NCBI GenBank assembly: GCA_034766995.1
Contig: CM068317.1
Span: 30,833,501-30,897,500, forward strand
DNA from: Acanthacorydalis orientalis
Taxonomy: Eukaryota > Arthropoda > Insecta > Megaloptera > Corydalidae
DNA length: 64,000 nucleotides
Direction of reading: 5' to 3'
The translations under genes and the position numbers were made by a program. The notes below the pieces were generated by a model that did not search any database, was not told the origin of the DNA, and saw nothing but the letters and a program-made list of their open reading frames with translations. Shown here in pieces: positions 25,199-35,984 of this stretch (position 1 is its first letter; every line of letters starts with the position of its first letter).

Positions 25199-25465
25199 TA
25201 TGCCTGTCGCCGCCTCTCCGTCCCCAGTTTCCAATTCCTTCTGTCATAGCACATTTCTTCATCTAGGTTTCTTGTTTCCATTGCCTCGTCCACGTCATCT
25301 CTCCAACTTCTTGTTGGTCGTCCTCTCTTCCTCCTTTCTGATGATATCCACTCTAATATCCTCCTTGACCATCTCACTTAGTCCATTCTTTTTGTATGTC
25401 CGAACTATGTCAGTTGTTTCTTCTCAATATCGTCAATGACATCTCCTGCAGTATTCATTTCCCTT
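25199..25465 (-). pseudogene. Non-LTR retrotransposon C-terminal fragment
   Basis: Minus-strand translation gives F-G-H-T-K-R-M, R-R-K-R-G-R-P-T-R-S-W-R-D-D-V-D-E-A-M and Y-D-R-R-N-W-K-L-G-T-E-R-R-R, the C-terminus found in many insect LINE polymerases. One stop interrupts it (after Q-L-T). Only about 270 bp remain. GC content and codon pattern differ sharply from the flanks. Confidence 0.78.
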
Positions 25466-26154
25466 CTAATGTAGATATTCCTTATACAGTCCAAATAATG
25501 ATCAGAATCCTTATATGGGCACTTTATATGTACCTTATATTAATCTTAAAGTTACTACCAAATCAAGGAATATCTAAAACGTTATACGGAAGATATAAAT
25601 TTGAGGATTACTAGGGTAAATATTAAGTTATCAAAAAGAGTAAAAAAATAAAATTTTGCATATTGTATATCACAATATATATTAGATATTTCACAAGAAA
25701 TTATCACTTTAATATTACAGAGAGTTTTTGTTGCAATTTTTGTCATTTTTTATCATATTAGAAAGAAATATAACAGCATACTCAATATATTATAATCATA
25801 TGACGGTATTATTCCCAGTTAACGATTAATAAAAAATAAATTTATTTTTACAATTAAATAAATATCTCATACGTTGTAAAACATACTTGTATTAAAATGT
25901 CGGATTATGAATTATTGTTTATTTTATTACACTACAAGTCATTTCAAAATCTTCAGAACGCAAACACATGAATATCTATAAATATTTTCTGATTATATGA
26001 ATGAAACCTCTAGCAGGAGTATGACAGGAATTTAACTAGATAAATGAGAATAAACCAAGAATATGTAGAGATGATAGAAATATCAAACTGAACGTATTAA
26101 GTAATGAAATACAGTATTTCACAAGAATACTATAAATAAAATATAACTGGTATA

Positions 26155-26702
26155 TAGGCAAATAAATAACTTCCTTTCCATATATATAAGAAATAATTCC
26201 ACCGTAAAATTTCCATAAAACATTTTTATTTCATGTAGACAACCACCTCGCAACGGCACTCCTTTTACTACATTCCACAAGTAGTACATTAATCATTTCC
26301 ATTTCCGATCATCAATGATTGGGTAATGGATATCACATGTTGTCTGTTCTTATTAGTTGACATCAGTCACATGTATGTAGCTCTCTCGCAGTGTACAACG
26401 AAAGAGAGTACAAGATTTCAGTGTAAGACTGATAACAAATTTATTCAAACTATTGTATTCATTGAAACTTTAGAGTAAAAAAATTGTTACACATTTTATC
26501 ATTGTGTTTTGTTGTTAGTTTTTATAAACTTTTCCAATAAAAATTTTACGACTTACATTTTACACAGATTATTTGTGCGAATAATTTGTTAATTCCTCTT
26601 ATTTGTTACGGAAGAGCAAGCGTAAGAGAGCGGGAAGAGAACCCTCGGGGGGGGGGAGCCGGTGAACGTAGTGAGTAGGTGGAAGAGTCTCCTGGTAATT
26701 AA
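26155..26702 (-). repeat. GC-ended repeat, copy 2 (inverted pair)
   Basis: Reverse-complement homologue of 22035-22550: it starts AATTACCAGGAGACTCTTCC at 26702, then ACACTGAAATCTTG (about 26430), TGTACTACTTGTGG (about 26288), TTTTATGGAAATTTTA (about 26222) and TATATATATGGAAAG (about 26190). Spacing between anchors agrees with copy 1 within about 20 bp. A run of ten Gs lies at 26648-26657. Divergence suggests the two copies are old or from different sub-lineages. Confidence 0.65.
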
Positions 26703-28212
26703 AGTAAGAAAAAAAAACTAAAATGAAAATTTCAAAAGTTTGTGTGTGAAACTTTCTATACCCCCATTCTGAATATGTAATTAAAACACATCATATATTA
26801 TATATAATTAAACACATATTAACTTATAAGAAAATAATCAATTATTAAACATTTTGATAATAGAAAATTTGATGTCCCTGAAGATTATTGATGAATATGA
26901 ATTTAGCCACAATATTAATTTGAATGTATCGACCAATTACATATTTAATCTAAAATGTCGAATTAATGCAAAATTATCATATAATGATAAATTAATTTAA
27001 TTCATAAACACTTTTACTATGATTATTAACATATCAATTTTATTTTTTTTAATCGACAACTATCGTATATTGTATTAAAATACAACATTTTTCTTCCAGA
27101 CACTTTGATGCCATTTCTATTGATTACTACAATTGATTTTGAACCGAATGTCACGTTCAGCATGACTGATTTCAAACACAACACCAAAGAACTAAAATAT
27201 TATTATTAGTTCTTTCGACAACACGACAAAGAATCACCGCTGCACAGATTTAATCACAGGTAAATACAATATACATTTGCATCTTAATCAGTTTTATTTT
27301 CTTGGAAATAAGTGCTTCTATCTTTTTTGGAATCGAAATATTATTAAATAAATGATTTTAATGGGCATTAATGATATTAAATATCAAAAATGTTTTTAAA
27401 AACCTATTTTCAACTTATCTGTATATCTAAAACTATATAAAAAATAAGACTAGGTCTGATTAAAATTACAAAAAAAGATCTTAATTTCTTTCTCAATATT
27501 CTCTCTAACTTTAGGTGTTATTTTTTAAGACATTTGTTGAATAATCGTATATAGTTATCAGTAAGAGAGTGTATTTAGACTAACCAACGAGTATTGTTAA
27601 AAATTAAAATACAACCCGTAATTATTATACTACTAAATAAGATAAGAACACCGACTACTAAAAGATTATAAAAAATATTTATTTTATTTGAATATTAACT
27701 CTTTACTCTCGAAGATTTTTTCCACGTCACCTGCTAGCAAATCGAACATTTTTTAACAAAATAGCAAGAACAAATAAATTCAAATAAAATGATATAACAT
27801 TGTAAATATTTTTCTATTCAAACAAAACTTCAAAAATACATTTATTAATTCATGTTTTATAAAAAAAAACTGTTACTTATTAGATTTACGATGTTCCCTC
27901 AAAGGGGACAGTCGAGTGAAAATGGTTAAGTATAAACGAAAGACACTTTAATTGAATTTTTGATCAAATTCAATTTTATTTAGTCTTAAAATGGTATTGT
28001 TTTAAAACAGTATAAATAATATAACTTTCGAAGGAAAAAATGTTTATTTAATTGTATTAACTTGAAATATTTTTTTATAAGACTTGCACATGTAGTATTC
28101 GAAATTTAATTAAGAAAATAATGTTTATTTTAGAAGAAATCTACTTATTTGTTAAAGTACTAAATTTATGTATTTTATTTATTAAAGATTTCACAATTTT
28201 TATACAAAAAAA

Positions 28213-28246
<34 letters not shown>

Positions 28247-28356
28247 ACTTATATGAGTTTAATCGAAATATTATAATACGAATAAAATTATTAATGTTTT
28301 TAAAACTTGATTAAATATTAAACCAAATCTATAATATTAAATAAACATTTAAATAC

Positions 28357-28458
28357 CTGTACACGAGCTTCCGTTAAATTGATTTTCATTGCTAAATCTT
28401 CACGGGTAAAAACATCTGGATAGTGTGTTTGTGCGAAAGCACTTTCTAATTCTTCCAG
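28357..28458 (-). CDS. Drgx: Drgx exon 3 (homeodomain helices 1-3 start)
   Basis: This exon of exactly 34 codons in phase 0 encodes homeodomain residues 13-46, from L-E-E-L-E-S-A-F to L-T-E-A-R-V-Q. Leu16 and Phe20 of the hydrophobic core are present, and [12 protein letters not shown] matches Drgx and related paired-like proteins. The acceptor is a run of Ts ending in ACAG before 28458. The donor GTATTTA follows 28357. The exon stops at the 46/47 intron position typical of paired-class homeobox genes, so V47, W48 and the DNA-reading residues 50, 51 and 54 lie in the next exon. I looked in 1-28356 on this strand for the W-F-Q-N-R-R segment and did not find it, so the gene appears to continue past the left edge. 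The intron back to exon 2 is 1,488 bp and contains a piggyBac remnant and a MITE copy. Confidence 0.94.
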
Positions 28459-28597
28459 CTGTAAAAAAAAGACTTACATCGATATTTGAAAGAAATATCA
28501 TACATAAAATTTACTATAAATGTTTTTAACAGACTACTTTCTTTCATATCTGTGAAATTTTCGTATCGGTTTGAAGAATATTGAAGTTAAACTTTAA

Positions 28598-29466
28598 CCC
28601 TTTGCGGTTCGTAATTATTTTCAAAGTGCAATAATTCGGTAGGTCCATAGTCGTTTTCATAGTGTACTCTGGCAAGATAAAAATATTTGATTTTTTTAAT
28701 AAAAATAAAAAATAAACTTTTATAGTATTCTGATAAATGAAGTTAGCTCATCACAATTTCAAATTTTTCATAGTATGGTATCTCTTGAAGCTGTCTCCTG
28801 GGTACAGACCGGGTTTTCTTTCACATGTTTCGCAAAAAAAGTTGTTCGTTTTATGCCACCAGCAATTTTTCTGTTCGAAGAAACCAAACAATATCTTGAC
28901 ATCTCTTCAGGATGTGTAAAAATGAAATGTGGAAGAATGCTCGATCATTGTTCCATATCGGAAGTGGACGGTTTCCCTGATTTGGTCTTGATGATTCTAA
29001 AATCTCTAATTAGCTACATTATCAGTTTGCTTAAATTTGTGATTTTTGATAATTTGTTGATTTTTTTCTGCCAATAGTCTTTATATAATATATATGCGTT
29101 GACTATTGATACCTCTGTGACTCAAAAGAATAATTTTCTTCACCATTTCAAAGTTTTTCTTATATAACATATAACTTATAATAACTTGTTCCTAATTGAT
29201 CAACACCGTTCATGTATTCGGGAAGTACTCGTAGTATATTGACCAGTTTGTCTGCCATCTGTAGTCCATCATATTTTCATTGATACTATATGGCATATTG
29301 AAAGCGAATAATACACATTGTAAACGAGAAAGACTCATTGGTAAATAGATCATTGATCTTCAGTGTAAACATAAGATTCGCTGAAATCAAATCGTGCTCT
29401 AATCACATTGGACATTAGACCTACTGAAATAAAATCGTTATCCAGTCACACCGGAACCGCAAAGAG
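28598..29466 (-). pseudogene. piggyBac remnant in Drgx intron
   Basis: An 869-bp piggyBac-type element bounded by TTAA on both sides (28594-28597 and 29467-29470), with inverted ends CCCTTTGCGGTTC and CTCTTTGCGGTTCC. On the minus strand the last part encodes the transposase C-terminal Cys-rich domain: C-W-W-H-K-T, then C-E-T-C-E-R-K-P-G-L-Y-P-G-D and K-R-Y-H-T-M-K-N before a stop at 28751-28753. The preceding R-Y-C-L-V is one frame away, so a frameshift splits the domain. The catalytic DDD region is absent or unrecognisable. The element lies between the two exons that encode the homeodomain. Confidence 0.82.
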
Positions 29467-29624
29467 TTAAGCTTTAAGATTAAGCTTTTAATCATTAAAC
29501 TAAAAATAAATCAATAGTAAACTACATGAGTTCTGCGAATTTCATTATTTTTATTATTTGATAATAAAATAAATCAATTAAAAAATATTTTATTAATTAT
29601 GTTGTGATATTTTTTTTAAATAAT

Positions 29625-29825
29625 TATTTACTCACTCCACAAACTAGAAAAAATCTGATTAAAAATGGTTATATTTTATTGTGTGTTATGAATATTTTAT
29701 GTACATTAGCGTTTGGATAGTGTTTTGGATATTGAAATGTTCATAAAATGATTAATAATCAATTGTTGATCTTTTTGGACAGAAAAAAAGGTGGTTTTTG
29801 CAGTGAGTAAGAAATTAATTTATTA
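29625..29825. repeat. MITE family A, copy 6 (in Drgx intron)
   Basis: Left arm ATTTACTCACTCCACAAAC. Right part ATTGTTGATCTTTTTGGACA and GCAGTGAGTAAGAAATTAAT. Degenerate interior. Confidence 0.55.
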
Positions 29826-29946
29826 AAACGAAGTTAGGCACAGGAAAATAAATATTAAGAATATCCCTATAATTAATTTGATACTATTATTAATTGTAAC
29901 ATATAACTAGGTCAATTTGTTAAATAATAATATATTATTTAATTAC

Positions 29947-30038
29947 CTGTTGCAATGTAAATGTAGTCCTGTTTCTTCTTTGCTTTCTTCTAACGAATGT
30001 GTCGTCATGTATAGCGGGGTGGTATGAGTAACTCGTAT
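29947..30038 (-). CDS. Drgx: Drgx exon 2 (linker and homeodomain N-terminal arm)
   Basis: This 92-nt exon completes the split Tyr codon left by the previous exon and adds 30 codons. It ends with RRKQRRNRTTFTLQQ, the N-terminal arm and start of helix 1 of the Drgx homeodomain (homeodomain residues 1-12; Arg5 and Phe8 are present). Before that come a Tyr/Ser/His-rich linker and the acidic pair D-D, as in DRGX proteins. The acceptor TTTTCTGTTCTAG precedes 30038 and the donor GTAATT follows 29947. The exon ends in phase 0. The frame carried over from the start-codon exon stays open throughout, which supports the exon assignment. The intron to the start-codon exon is 13,630 bp (30039-43668) and holds transposons and several GC-richer islands. 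Confidence 0.94.
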
Positions 30039-30386
30039 CTAGAACAGAAAATGAAATGGTTTCGGTCAATATGCATCTCTTATTTCCGATTTGATTGAAA
30101 TGCTATTAATGTGCAATACAATACAATGATATTAATGGACACCTTTTGAATTTATTTAGAGTTTTTTAACATTTGAAAACAATTTCGTAAGAAATATGAA
30201 TGTAAAACGAAATCAGATAAAGAAATAGCCGAATCTTGTAGATAAAAGAATTATAATTTTTTATAATCTCTTAATGTAAGTTTTGCAAATATACTATATA
30301 TTCAATTTTATTTTAGTGTTTTTCTTTGTACTGCAAACTGTCTAAATATAAAAAATTACTTCTTTACAAATAATATCTATACTGTT

Positions 30387-30389
<3 letters not shown>

Positions 30390-30451
<62 letters not shown>
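30390..30451. repeat. (TA)n microsatellite
   Basis: About 62 bp, left border of the island 30480-30845. Confidence 0.96.
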
Positions 30452-30457
<6 letters not shown>

Positions 30458-30479
30458 TTGAATTACATTCTATGTGAAT

Positions 30480-30844
30480 TAAAGCAAACATTTATTTAGC
30501 ACATATCCGCATGGAATTCATATAATAATAAGCATCTCGCATTGTAAGTGTCGCACGACTAACACCTGGCCACGAACTAGTGTTTTACGATTATGAACGT
30601 TCGTCTGATTATAAGGATTCTGCCTGTGTGTGAGGTCATCATCTCTGTGATCGGCTCTTACCATCACTGCCGACAAACAATAGAATTGCAGTGCCACACA
30701 TTCGCGCGCATGATTTTTTCTGAATTTATTATGCAGTTAATAGCATCCGACATGGCTTGAACATTCTCGTATTGCACTCGAGGAATGTAGAAATATCTTA
30801 TTTTTACACGTCGAGATACATCTCGATTTTCTATCATTGATCTC

Positions 30845-30845
<1 letters not shown>
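30480..30845. promoter_or_regulatory. Intronic GC-richer island bracketed by TA tracts (candidate enhancer)
   Basis: Lies 440 bp from Drgx exon 2, in the first coding intron. It contains TTATGCAGTTAATAGC and ACGATTATGAACGTTCG (homeodomain-type ATTA cores), CACATTCGCGCGCATGAT and CATCTCTGTGATCGGCTC. TA tracts sit on both sides. Enhancer function is inference. Confidence 0.38.

Positions 30846-30847
<2 letters not shown>

Positions 30848-30891
<44 letters not shown>
30848..30891. repeat. (TA)n microsatellite
   Basis: About 44 bp, right border of the same island. Confidence 0.96.
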
Positions 30892-30895
<4 letters not shown>

Positions 30896-32118
30896 ACAAT
30901 GTGCAAAACAATTACATTTGAGTACACTGTTTAAATAAGTGCAGCAAATACAATTTAAAAATAGACTAACAAGTGTTTTAAATTCGCAAATTCAAGGAAC
31001 TGTAAATTAATAAATGACTCAAGACGAAATTAAAAATAATTTCAAACTCATACTTCTTCATACTAGCAAGTTAAAATGTTTATTTATATTTACTTCTCTC
31101 TTATTTACATTATTTTCACATATTGTCAAGATCTAAGTTCACAATGATTGAAGTTAATTACTTTTGTAAGAAATGATGACATATATCGAAATTTTGACTC
31201 AGCTACACTGATCAACAGTTTGATATCCTAGTTGTTCGATTATGATTATGTTTGTCTGTTCTTAAAAGATAATTATTAATTAGTCTAGAAAATTATCGGT
31301 ATGAATCAGCATTAAAGTACTATATTATTCCACGTGGTGTATAGAAATATTAATTTTAATATTTTAAGACTATTATTTTCAATACTAAGTACTTTTATTT
31401 ACAGATAATATTTTTTTTTATATATTTATAAAAACAAGTACATTTCTATAAATAGTATTTTGGTATTGTTATTTTAAGATTTTTAACCTAATTAATAAAT
31501 TATAATCTATATATGTATATATATATATATATATATATCAAAAACAATCGTTGGTAAAACATACTGAAAAAATTCTTATATGACATTTATGTCGTTCACA
31601 TAACAATATTTTATCTATTCACACAGCTTCAAGGCACGAACTTGACCAGTAGAATAAGTCTTGTAAACTCAATTTACTTTCTGATGTGATCATGGCCTTA
31701 ACTCGATCTTTTTTCGATTTCATTAAATTTGCTAACTTTTCTATGCGTTCTACATTATTTTCTTTTTTGTTTATATGTTTTTTTGTTCTTTTGTACTATC
31801 TTCATATTATTTATTTTGAACTAATGAATTTATTCATTATAAAAATCCGTCTTCCAATAAATATAATCCAAATAAATAAGTGATTTTTATTATGTATATA
31901 TATATATATATATATATAATAAAAATTACTATGATAAATAATATTCTTTCCTTTTGCAAACGTTTCACATTGTTAAGCCATATTTTTAGAGTTTTTATCA
32001 GACGGAAATTAATGAAAATATACTCCAAAAAAGATTATACAAAAAAGCAATAAGAATTAAAAGTTTAAAAATATATATAGAAATTAAAAAATGCAAAATT
32101 CATTATTACATTTCTTAA

Positions 32119-32701
32119 CGCCTTGAACACACGAATTAACTAAATTTCGATATGATTAAAAATACGATTTATTTTTCAGCTTAACATTTGTGTAAGCTTA
32201 ATAAAGAAAAGAATATTTATAAATTGCTAAATATTAAAATTCAATACTAATAATCGAAATTAATATACAATAATTAAACAATAAAAAAAATAATTTAATA
32301 ATCCTGTAGAGTATGAAACTTTTCGAAACATTTTGGCAAATGTAAAGGTATATGACATTTTTTACACTGCCAAGTAGTTTCGCTTCTTATATTATTTTTT
32401 GAGCACACATAATATCTCTTTGCAGGATATTGCTTTTTAGTAGTGGAAGGTATATGTTCAGGAAAATATGCCCTAACTCGAATAGTCCGTTTGGATTTCA
32501 CTATAACTTTTGTATAAATTCAAAACAGACATGTTGCAGGGTTCATTTCTATGGTTAACACTTAACACTAAATATATATAAATATTTCATTCTAATATTT
32601 ACTTTGTAGCTGCACTAAAGCGAATTAAATCAGAGACGCCAATGTTTACAATGGCATAAAAAACGTATGACGTATCAGAGATGTCTTTTTATGTCAAGGG
32701 G
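32119..32701 (-). pseudogene. piggyBac remnant 2 with C-terminal zinc-binding domain
   Basis: A 583-bp element between TTAA sites (32115-32118 and 32702-32705). The inverted ends are CGCCTTGAACACACG on the left and CCCCTTGACATAAA on the right after complementing. A minus-strand frame of 68 codons (32295-32501) reads H-I-P-S-T-T-K-K-Q and then the Cys/His array: C33, C46-x2-C49, H50, H54, C58, H63, ending F-H-T-L-Q-D-Y. This is the C-terminal domain of piggyBac transposases, which binds the element's ends. The catalytic core has been lost. It sits in the first Drgx intron, with a retroposed insert directly beside its right TTAA. Confidence 0.85.
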
Positions 32702-32706
32702 TTAAT

Positions 32707-32890
32707 TAGTCGTTGTTAGAGATCTTCAGACTTTCGATTTCATAAACCATGTTTGCTATCAACATCACTATTACATATTCCGGTTTTCGGGGCTTTAGCC
32801 TCAAGGAACTGAAGATACTCAGAGGGTGCTAACATCTACCTCACGAACAGCAACATCCAAATTATCCAAAAAAAAATAGTCGTTGTTAGA
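32707..32890 (+). mobile_element. Retroposed insert with 14-bp target duplication and A tail
   Basis: The 14-mer TAGTCGTTGTTAGA occurs at 32707-32720 and 32877-32890. Between them lie 156 bp (32721-32876) that begin GATCTTCAGAC and end in a run of nine As. Target duplication plus 3' A tail is the signature of LINE-mediated retroposition. I see no clear Pol III A/B boxes and do not recognise an snRNA, tRNA or mRNA source, so it could be a SINE or a truncated processed transcript. It landed two bases beyond the right TTAA of the piggyBac remnant. Confidence 0.75.
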
Positions 32891-33035
32891 AAAGTGTCCA
32901 ATATTGGTCTCCCATTTTAAAGCTACTGACAGTTGCATTAATGATAAATATTTTTCTAAATGAGAATTTAAAAAAGATACCAAAAGCAAAAATCATTTTT
33001 GATAAGTACTTCTTTTATCTTCTTGGAAAACTTAC

Positions 33036-33038
<3 letters not shown>

Positions 33039-33074
<36 letters not shown>
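33039..33074. repeat. (TA)n microsatellite
   Basis: About 36 bp, left of the island 33150-33510. Confidence 0.96.
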
Positions 33075-33075
<1 letters not shown>

Positions 33076-33149
33076 GATTATAATTTGCATGGGTGTGTAT
33101 TTATATTTATACAAACATACATGTATGTGTAATCTGTTCAGAAGATAGA

Positions 33150-33510
33150 ATATTCGTGCAGAAACTAATAGTCTCGATCGTGAACGCGCCCGTAAATTGT
33201 AAATAACTAACCAGCCGTAGCCAAAAACATACACACACATGTACATATACACACACACGTTCGTATATAATATAATTCAATATAAAGCGGCAGACGTAAT
33301 CAGCTTTAAGCCATTATTCGACACGAATAATTAATGAACGCAGATTCGCTACACAATTATATTTAAACCCGATTTTCATTTCCAGCCAGTGGAGTTTCGA
33401 AAAAGTCATAATTGGACGGCGATTTTTAATTGAATTTTATATTTTTTCGTATTAACGTACCGTGCGGTTCAAATACGAATACGCGTAATTGAAATTTCAA
33501 ATTTTTGAAT
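33150..33510. promoter_or_regulatory. Intronic GC-richer island (candidate enhancer)
   Basis: TCGATCGTGAACGCGCCCGT, CAGACGTAATCAGCTTTAAG, CACGAATAATTAATGAACGC and AGTCATAATTGGACGGCG give several ATTA/TAAT cores in unique sequence. Within the first Drgx intron. Confidence 0.38.
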
Positions 33511-33624
33511 CATATATTGATGTAGGATTTACGTTTTTGATTAATTATTATATTATTTATCGTTCTATAAAAAATTCAGTTTAAATATTTATTTTCATAT
33601 TGCTCGTTGCAAATACACACACAC

Positions 33625-33651
<27 letters not shown>

Positions 33652-33656
<5 letters not shown>

Positions 33657-33715
33657 GAGTGGGTATGTATGAGGAGAAAAATAAAAAATAAAGCTTCCTA
33701 TTTTCTAATTTAGAA
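33652..33715 (+). repeat. TA-linked repeat D, copy 1
   Basis: ATGAGTGGGTATGTATGAGG, an A-rich stretch, then CTTCCTATTTTCT, after a CA/TG/TA tract. The same order occurs at 35004-35060. Confidence 0.6.
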
Positions 33716-34369
33716 TATAAACAGTTTATACTAAGTTACAAATGGATTTAATATAGATGCATATTCAAACTATTTTTGTATATAGCCATTATTTATATTG
33801 AAGTATTTAACATTGAGACACAACAAGAGGCGAAAAAAAATCACAAAAAAACAAATAGTAGTAGTAAAAAGCCTACAAATGTGACAATCCTTTAATACTC
33901 TCTTAAATGTCTTCACCAGTTTGTAAGCTTATACCTCACATGATCTTCTTTCATTTGAAAAATTAAAAATCTGATTTCATCAAAATAATATTATAGGGAG
34001 GATGAAAAATAATTATCCAAGTACCAAAGTATCAAGAGGTTTGTTGTTCTGTAAGCAGGGAATTATTATGGTGCAACATAAGCACTTTCATTGACATCAA
34101 TTCCGACTTTTTGTAATTAACAACCTCCTTTTAAGTCCAATTATTGTGATTTAATAACGAGTTGCATTGATTTGTTCAAAAATGCACCAAAAGAATTTTC
34201 TATACTGTCGGATCTTTTTTGTCAGAAGAAACTGGTACACTTCAATTACTAGGTTATTTATTCATCTTTTTTACTCTTGACACTAAAATGGAACACCCAC
34301 GTTTCATTCTTGAACATCATTTTCATAGCAATAAAGTAGAGAACTCTTATTTCTGATGTATCCTGCTTA

Positions 34370-34372
<3 letters not shown>

Positions 34373-34426
<54 letters not shown>

Positions 34427-34454
34427 ATATATATGTATATATATATATAAATAT
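34373..34454. repeat. (TA)n microsatellite
   Basis: About 80 bp with TATG interruptions. Confidence 0.96.
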
Positions 34455-35003
34455 GTTAATAATTAAAAAATCAACCATACTATTTGAAAAAAAATAGTTT
34501 GAGGTAACAAAAAAAAATAATTGTATACATGCATACAAATATATATTACATACATATTCACATATACATATACAGTGATATATATACAGTGAACTTTCGT
34601 TATAAGCGACCCAAGCTGAATCAATTTTGTTCAAAAAGTGGCTTGTCAAAAAAAGCTTAACTATAACGAGAAATGGGAATAAATGTTTGTTGGAGGTATG
34701 AAAAGGCTTGGAATGCATAAATATATGAAACTATTAAGTATCAGATTTTAATGAACAGATGAGGAATACATCAATTTTTTATATGTTTTTATTACTGTTT
34801 ATTTAAATTCTCATATAAGTTTACTTAAAATGTAAAAAAAAATATGAGTGAACATAACATGCTACTAAGCTTTAATTTAAAGTAAATAAAGGAAGAAAGT
34901 ATATTGGTCACAAGAAAATTGATATTCAGTTATTTGCTGTTATTTTTTGTTCCACTTTTGATATATGTATGTATATATATATGTATGTATGTATATGTAT
35001 ACA

Positions 35004-35060
35004 AGAATGGGTGTGTATGAGGAAAAAAATTAAAAAAATAGGTTTCCTACTTTCTCTCTT
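35004..35060 (+). repeat. TA-linked repeat D, copy 2
   Basis: AAGAATGGGTGTGTATGAGG, an A-rich stretch, then TTTCCTACTTTCTCTC, after a TATG tract. Followed by TC, TA and GA runs. Confidence 0.6.
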
Positions 35061-35135
35061 TCTTTCACCCTCTCATCCTTTCTCTCTCCCTCTCTCTCTC
35101 TCTATATATATATATATAAAGAGGGAGAGAAAAAG
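35061..35135. repeat. (TC)n(TA)n(GA)n hairpin-forming tract
   Basis: TTTCTCTCTCCCTCTCTC, then TA, then AAAGAGGGAGAGAAAAAG: the pyrimidine and purine arms are complementary around a TA centre. Confidence 0.85.
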
Positions 35136-35663
35136 ATTGAAAATTTACTTAATATCACACTGCTGATTCTTCATAACGTTAATAATTACTTAAAATCATA
35201 TATAACAATTTTCACGAAAAACAAATGTTCGAATAGAGATTTCCATGTGTGACGGAATCAAAAAATAATAAATTAAATATAATTATTCGAAACACAATGG
35301 TATATTAATGAAAATTCGTTGTATTGAAAATAAAATTTTAAACTTCAAAAAAAAAACTGTCATCGAATTATATTTATGTGAAATCAAATTTCGATAATGA
35401 ATCGAATCTTTTTTACATGAATCGTTATTGCATTTATGAAATTGTAACTGTGAATAGTGATACTCAAATAATCTCATGAAATATTCTGTTTTAATTCGTA
35501 TAATAAATACGAACAGATGTCATATTGACTGTTTTATAGAGGTTTATTTATTTACAAATTAATTCATTAAAATGTGTTAACTTCGTATATACATGCATCG
35601 GTGTATTTGTATCTATCATGTTATTTGCTTACTGTGTATCTCTCTATTTATCTATTTACACAC

Positions 35664-35667
<4 letters not shown>

Positions 35668-35731
<64 letters not shown>

Positions 35732-35740
35732 TACATATAT
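35668..35740. repeat. (TA)n microsatellite
   Basis: About 70 bp, ending in CATATATACATATA. Confidence 0.96.
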
Positions 35741-35824
35741 GGCAAAATCTTAAATACTGTTACTCTGAAACTACATCTATCAAAAAAGTTGATTATTCTA
35801 AAAAATAAGCAGCATTATAGTTTC

Positions 35825-35960
35825 AATATAGTTTCAGTACTGTAATTAAATTCTCTTTCACAAATGAATTACAATGAACAAAAAATTCATATGTTCAAAA
35901 TTCACTATTGTTGATCCTTCATTACGATTCCATGATGGCGATTCCACCATCCTCAAAGTG
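35825..35960. repeat. MITE family A, partial copy
   Basis: Carries ATAGTTTCAGTACTG, CTTTCACAAATGAATTAC and the central ATGGCGATTCCACCATCCTC. The right half is missing. Confidence 0.55.
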
Positions 35961-35984
35961 TTTAGATACTTCTTTTTATTATTA

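Larger units (their letters stand above)
28459..29946 (-). other. Drgx intron between exons 2 and 3
   Basis: An intron with GT-AG borders inside the homeodomain coding region (after residue 12). More than half of it is mobile DNA: a piggyBac remnant (28598-29466) and a family-A MITE (about 29625-29825). No additional exon was seen. Confidence 0.9.

Noticed and set aside
28775..29077. 100-codon plus-strand frame
   Set aside because: It is antisense to the piggyBac C-terminal domain and lies inside that element.
32295..32501. Independent small host zinc-finger gene
   Set aside because: The Cys/His spacing, the H-I-P-S-T lead-in and the TTAA-flanked ends identify it as a piggyBac transposase C-terminus.
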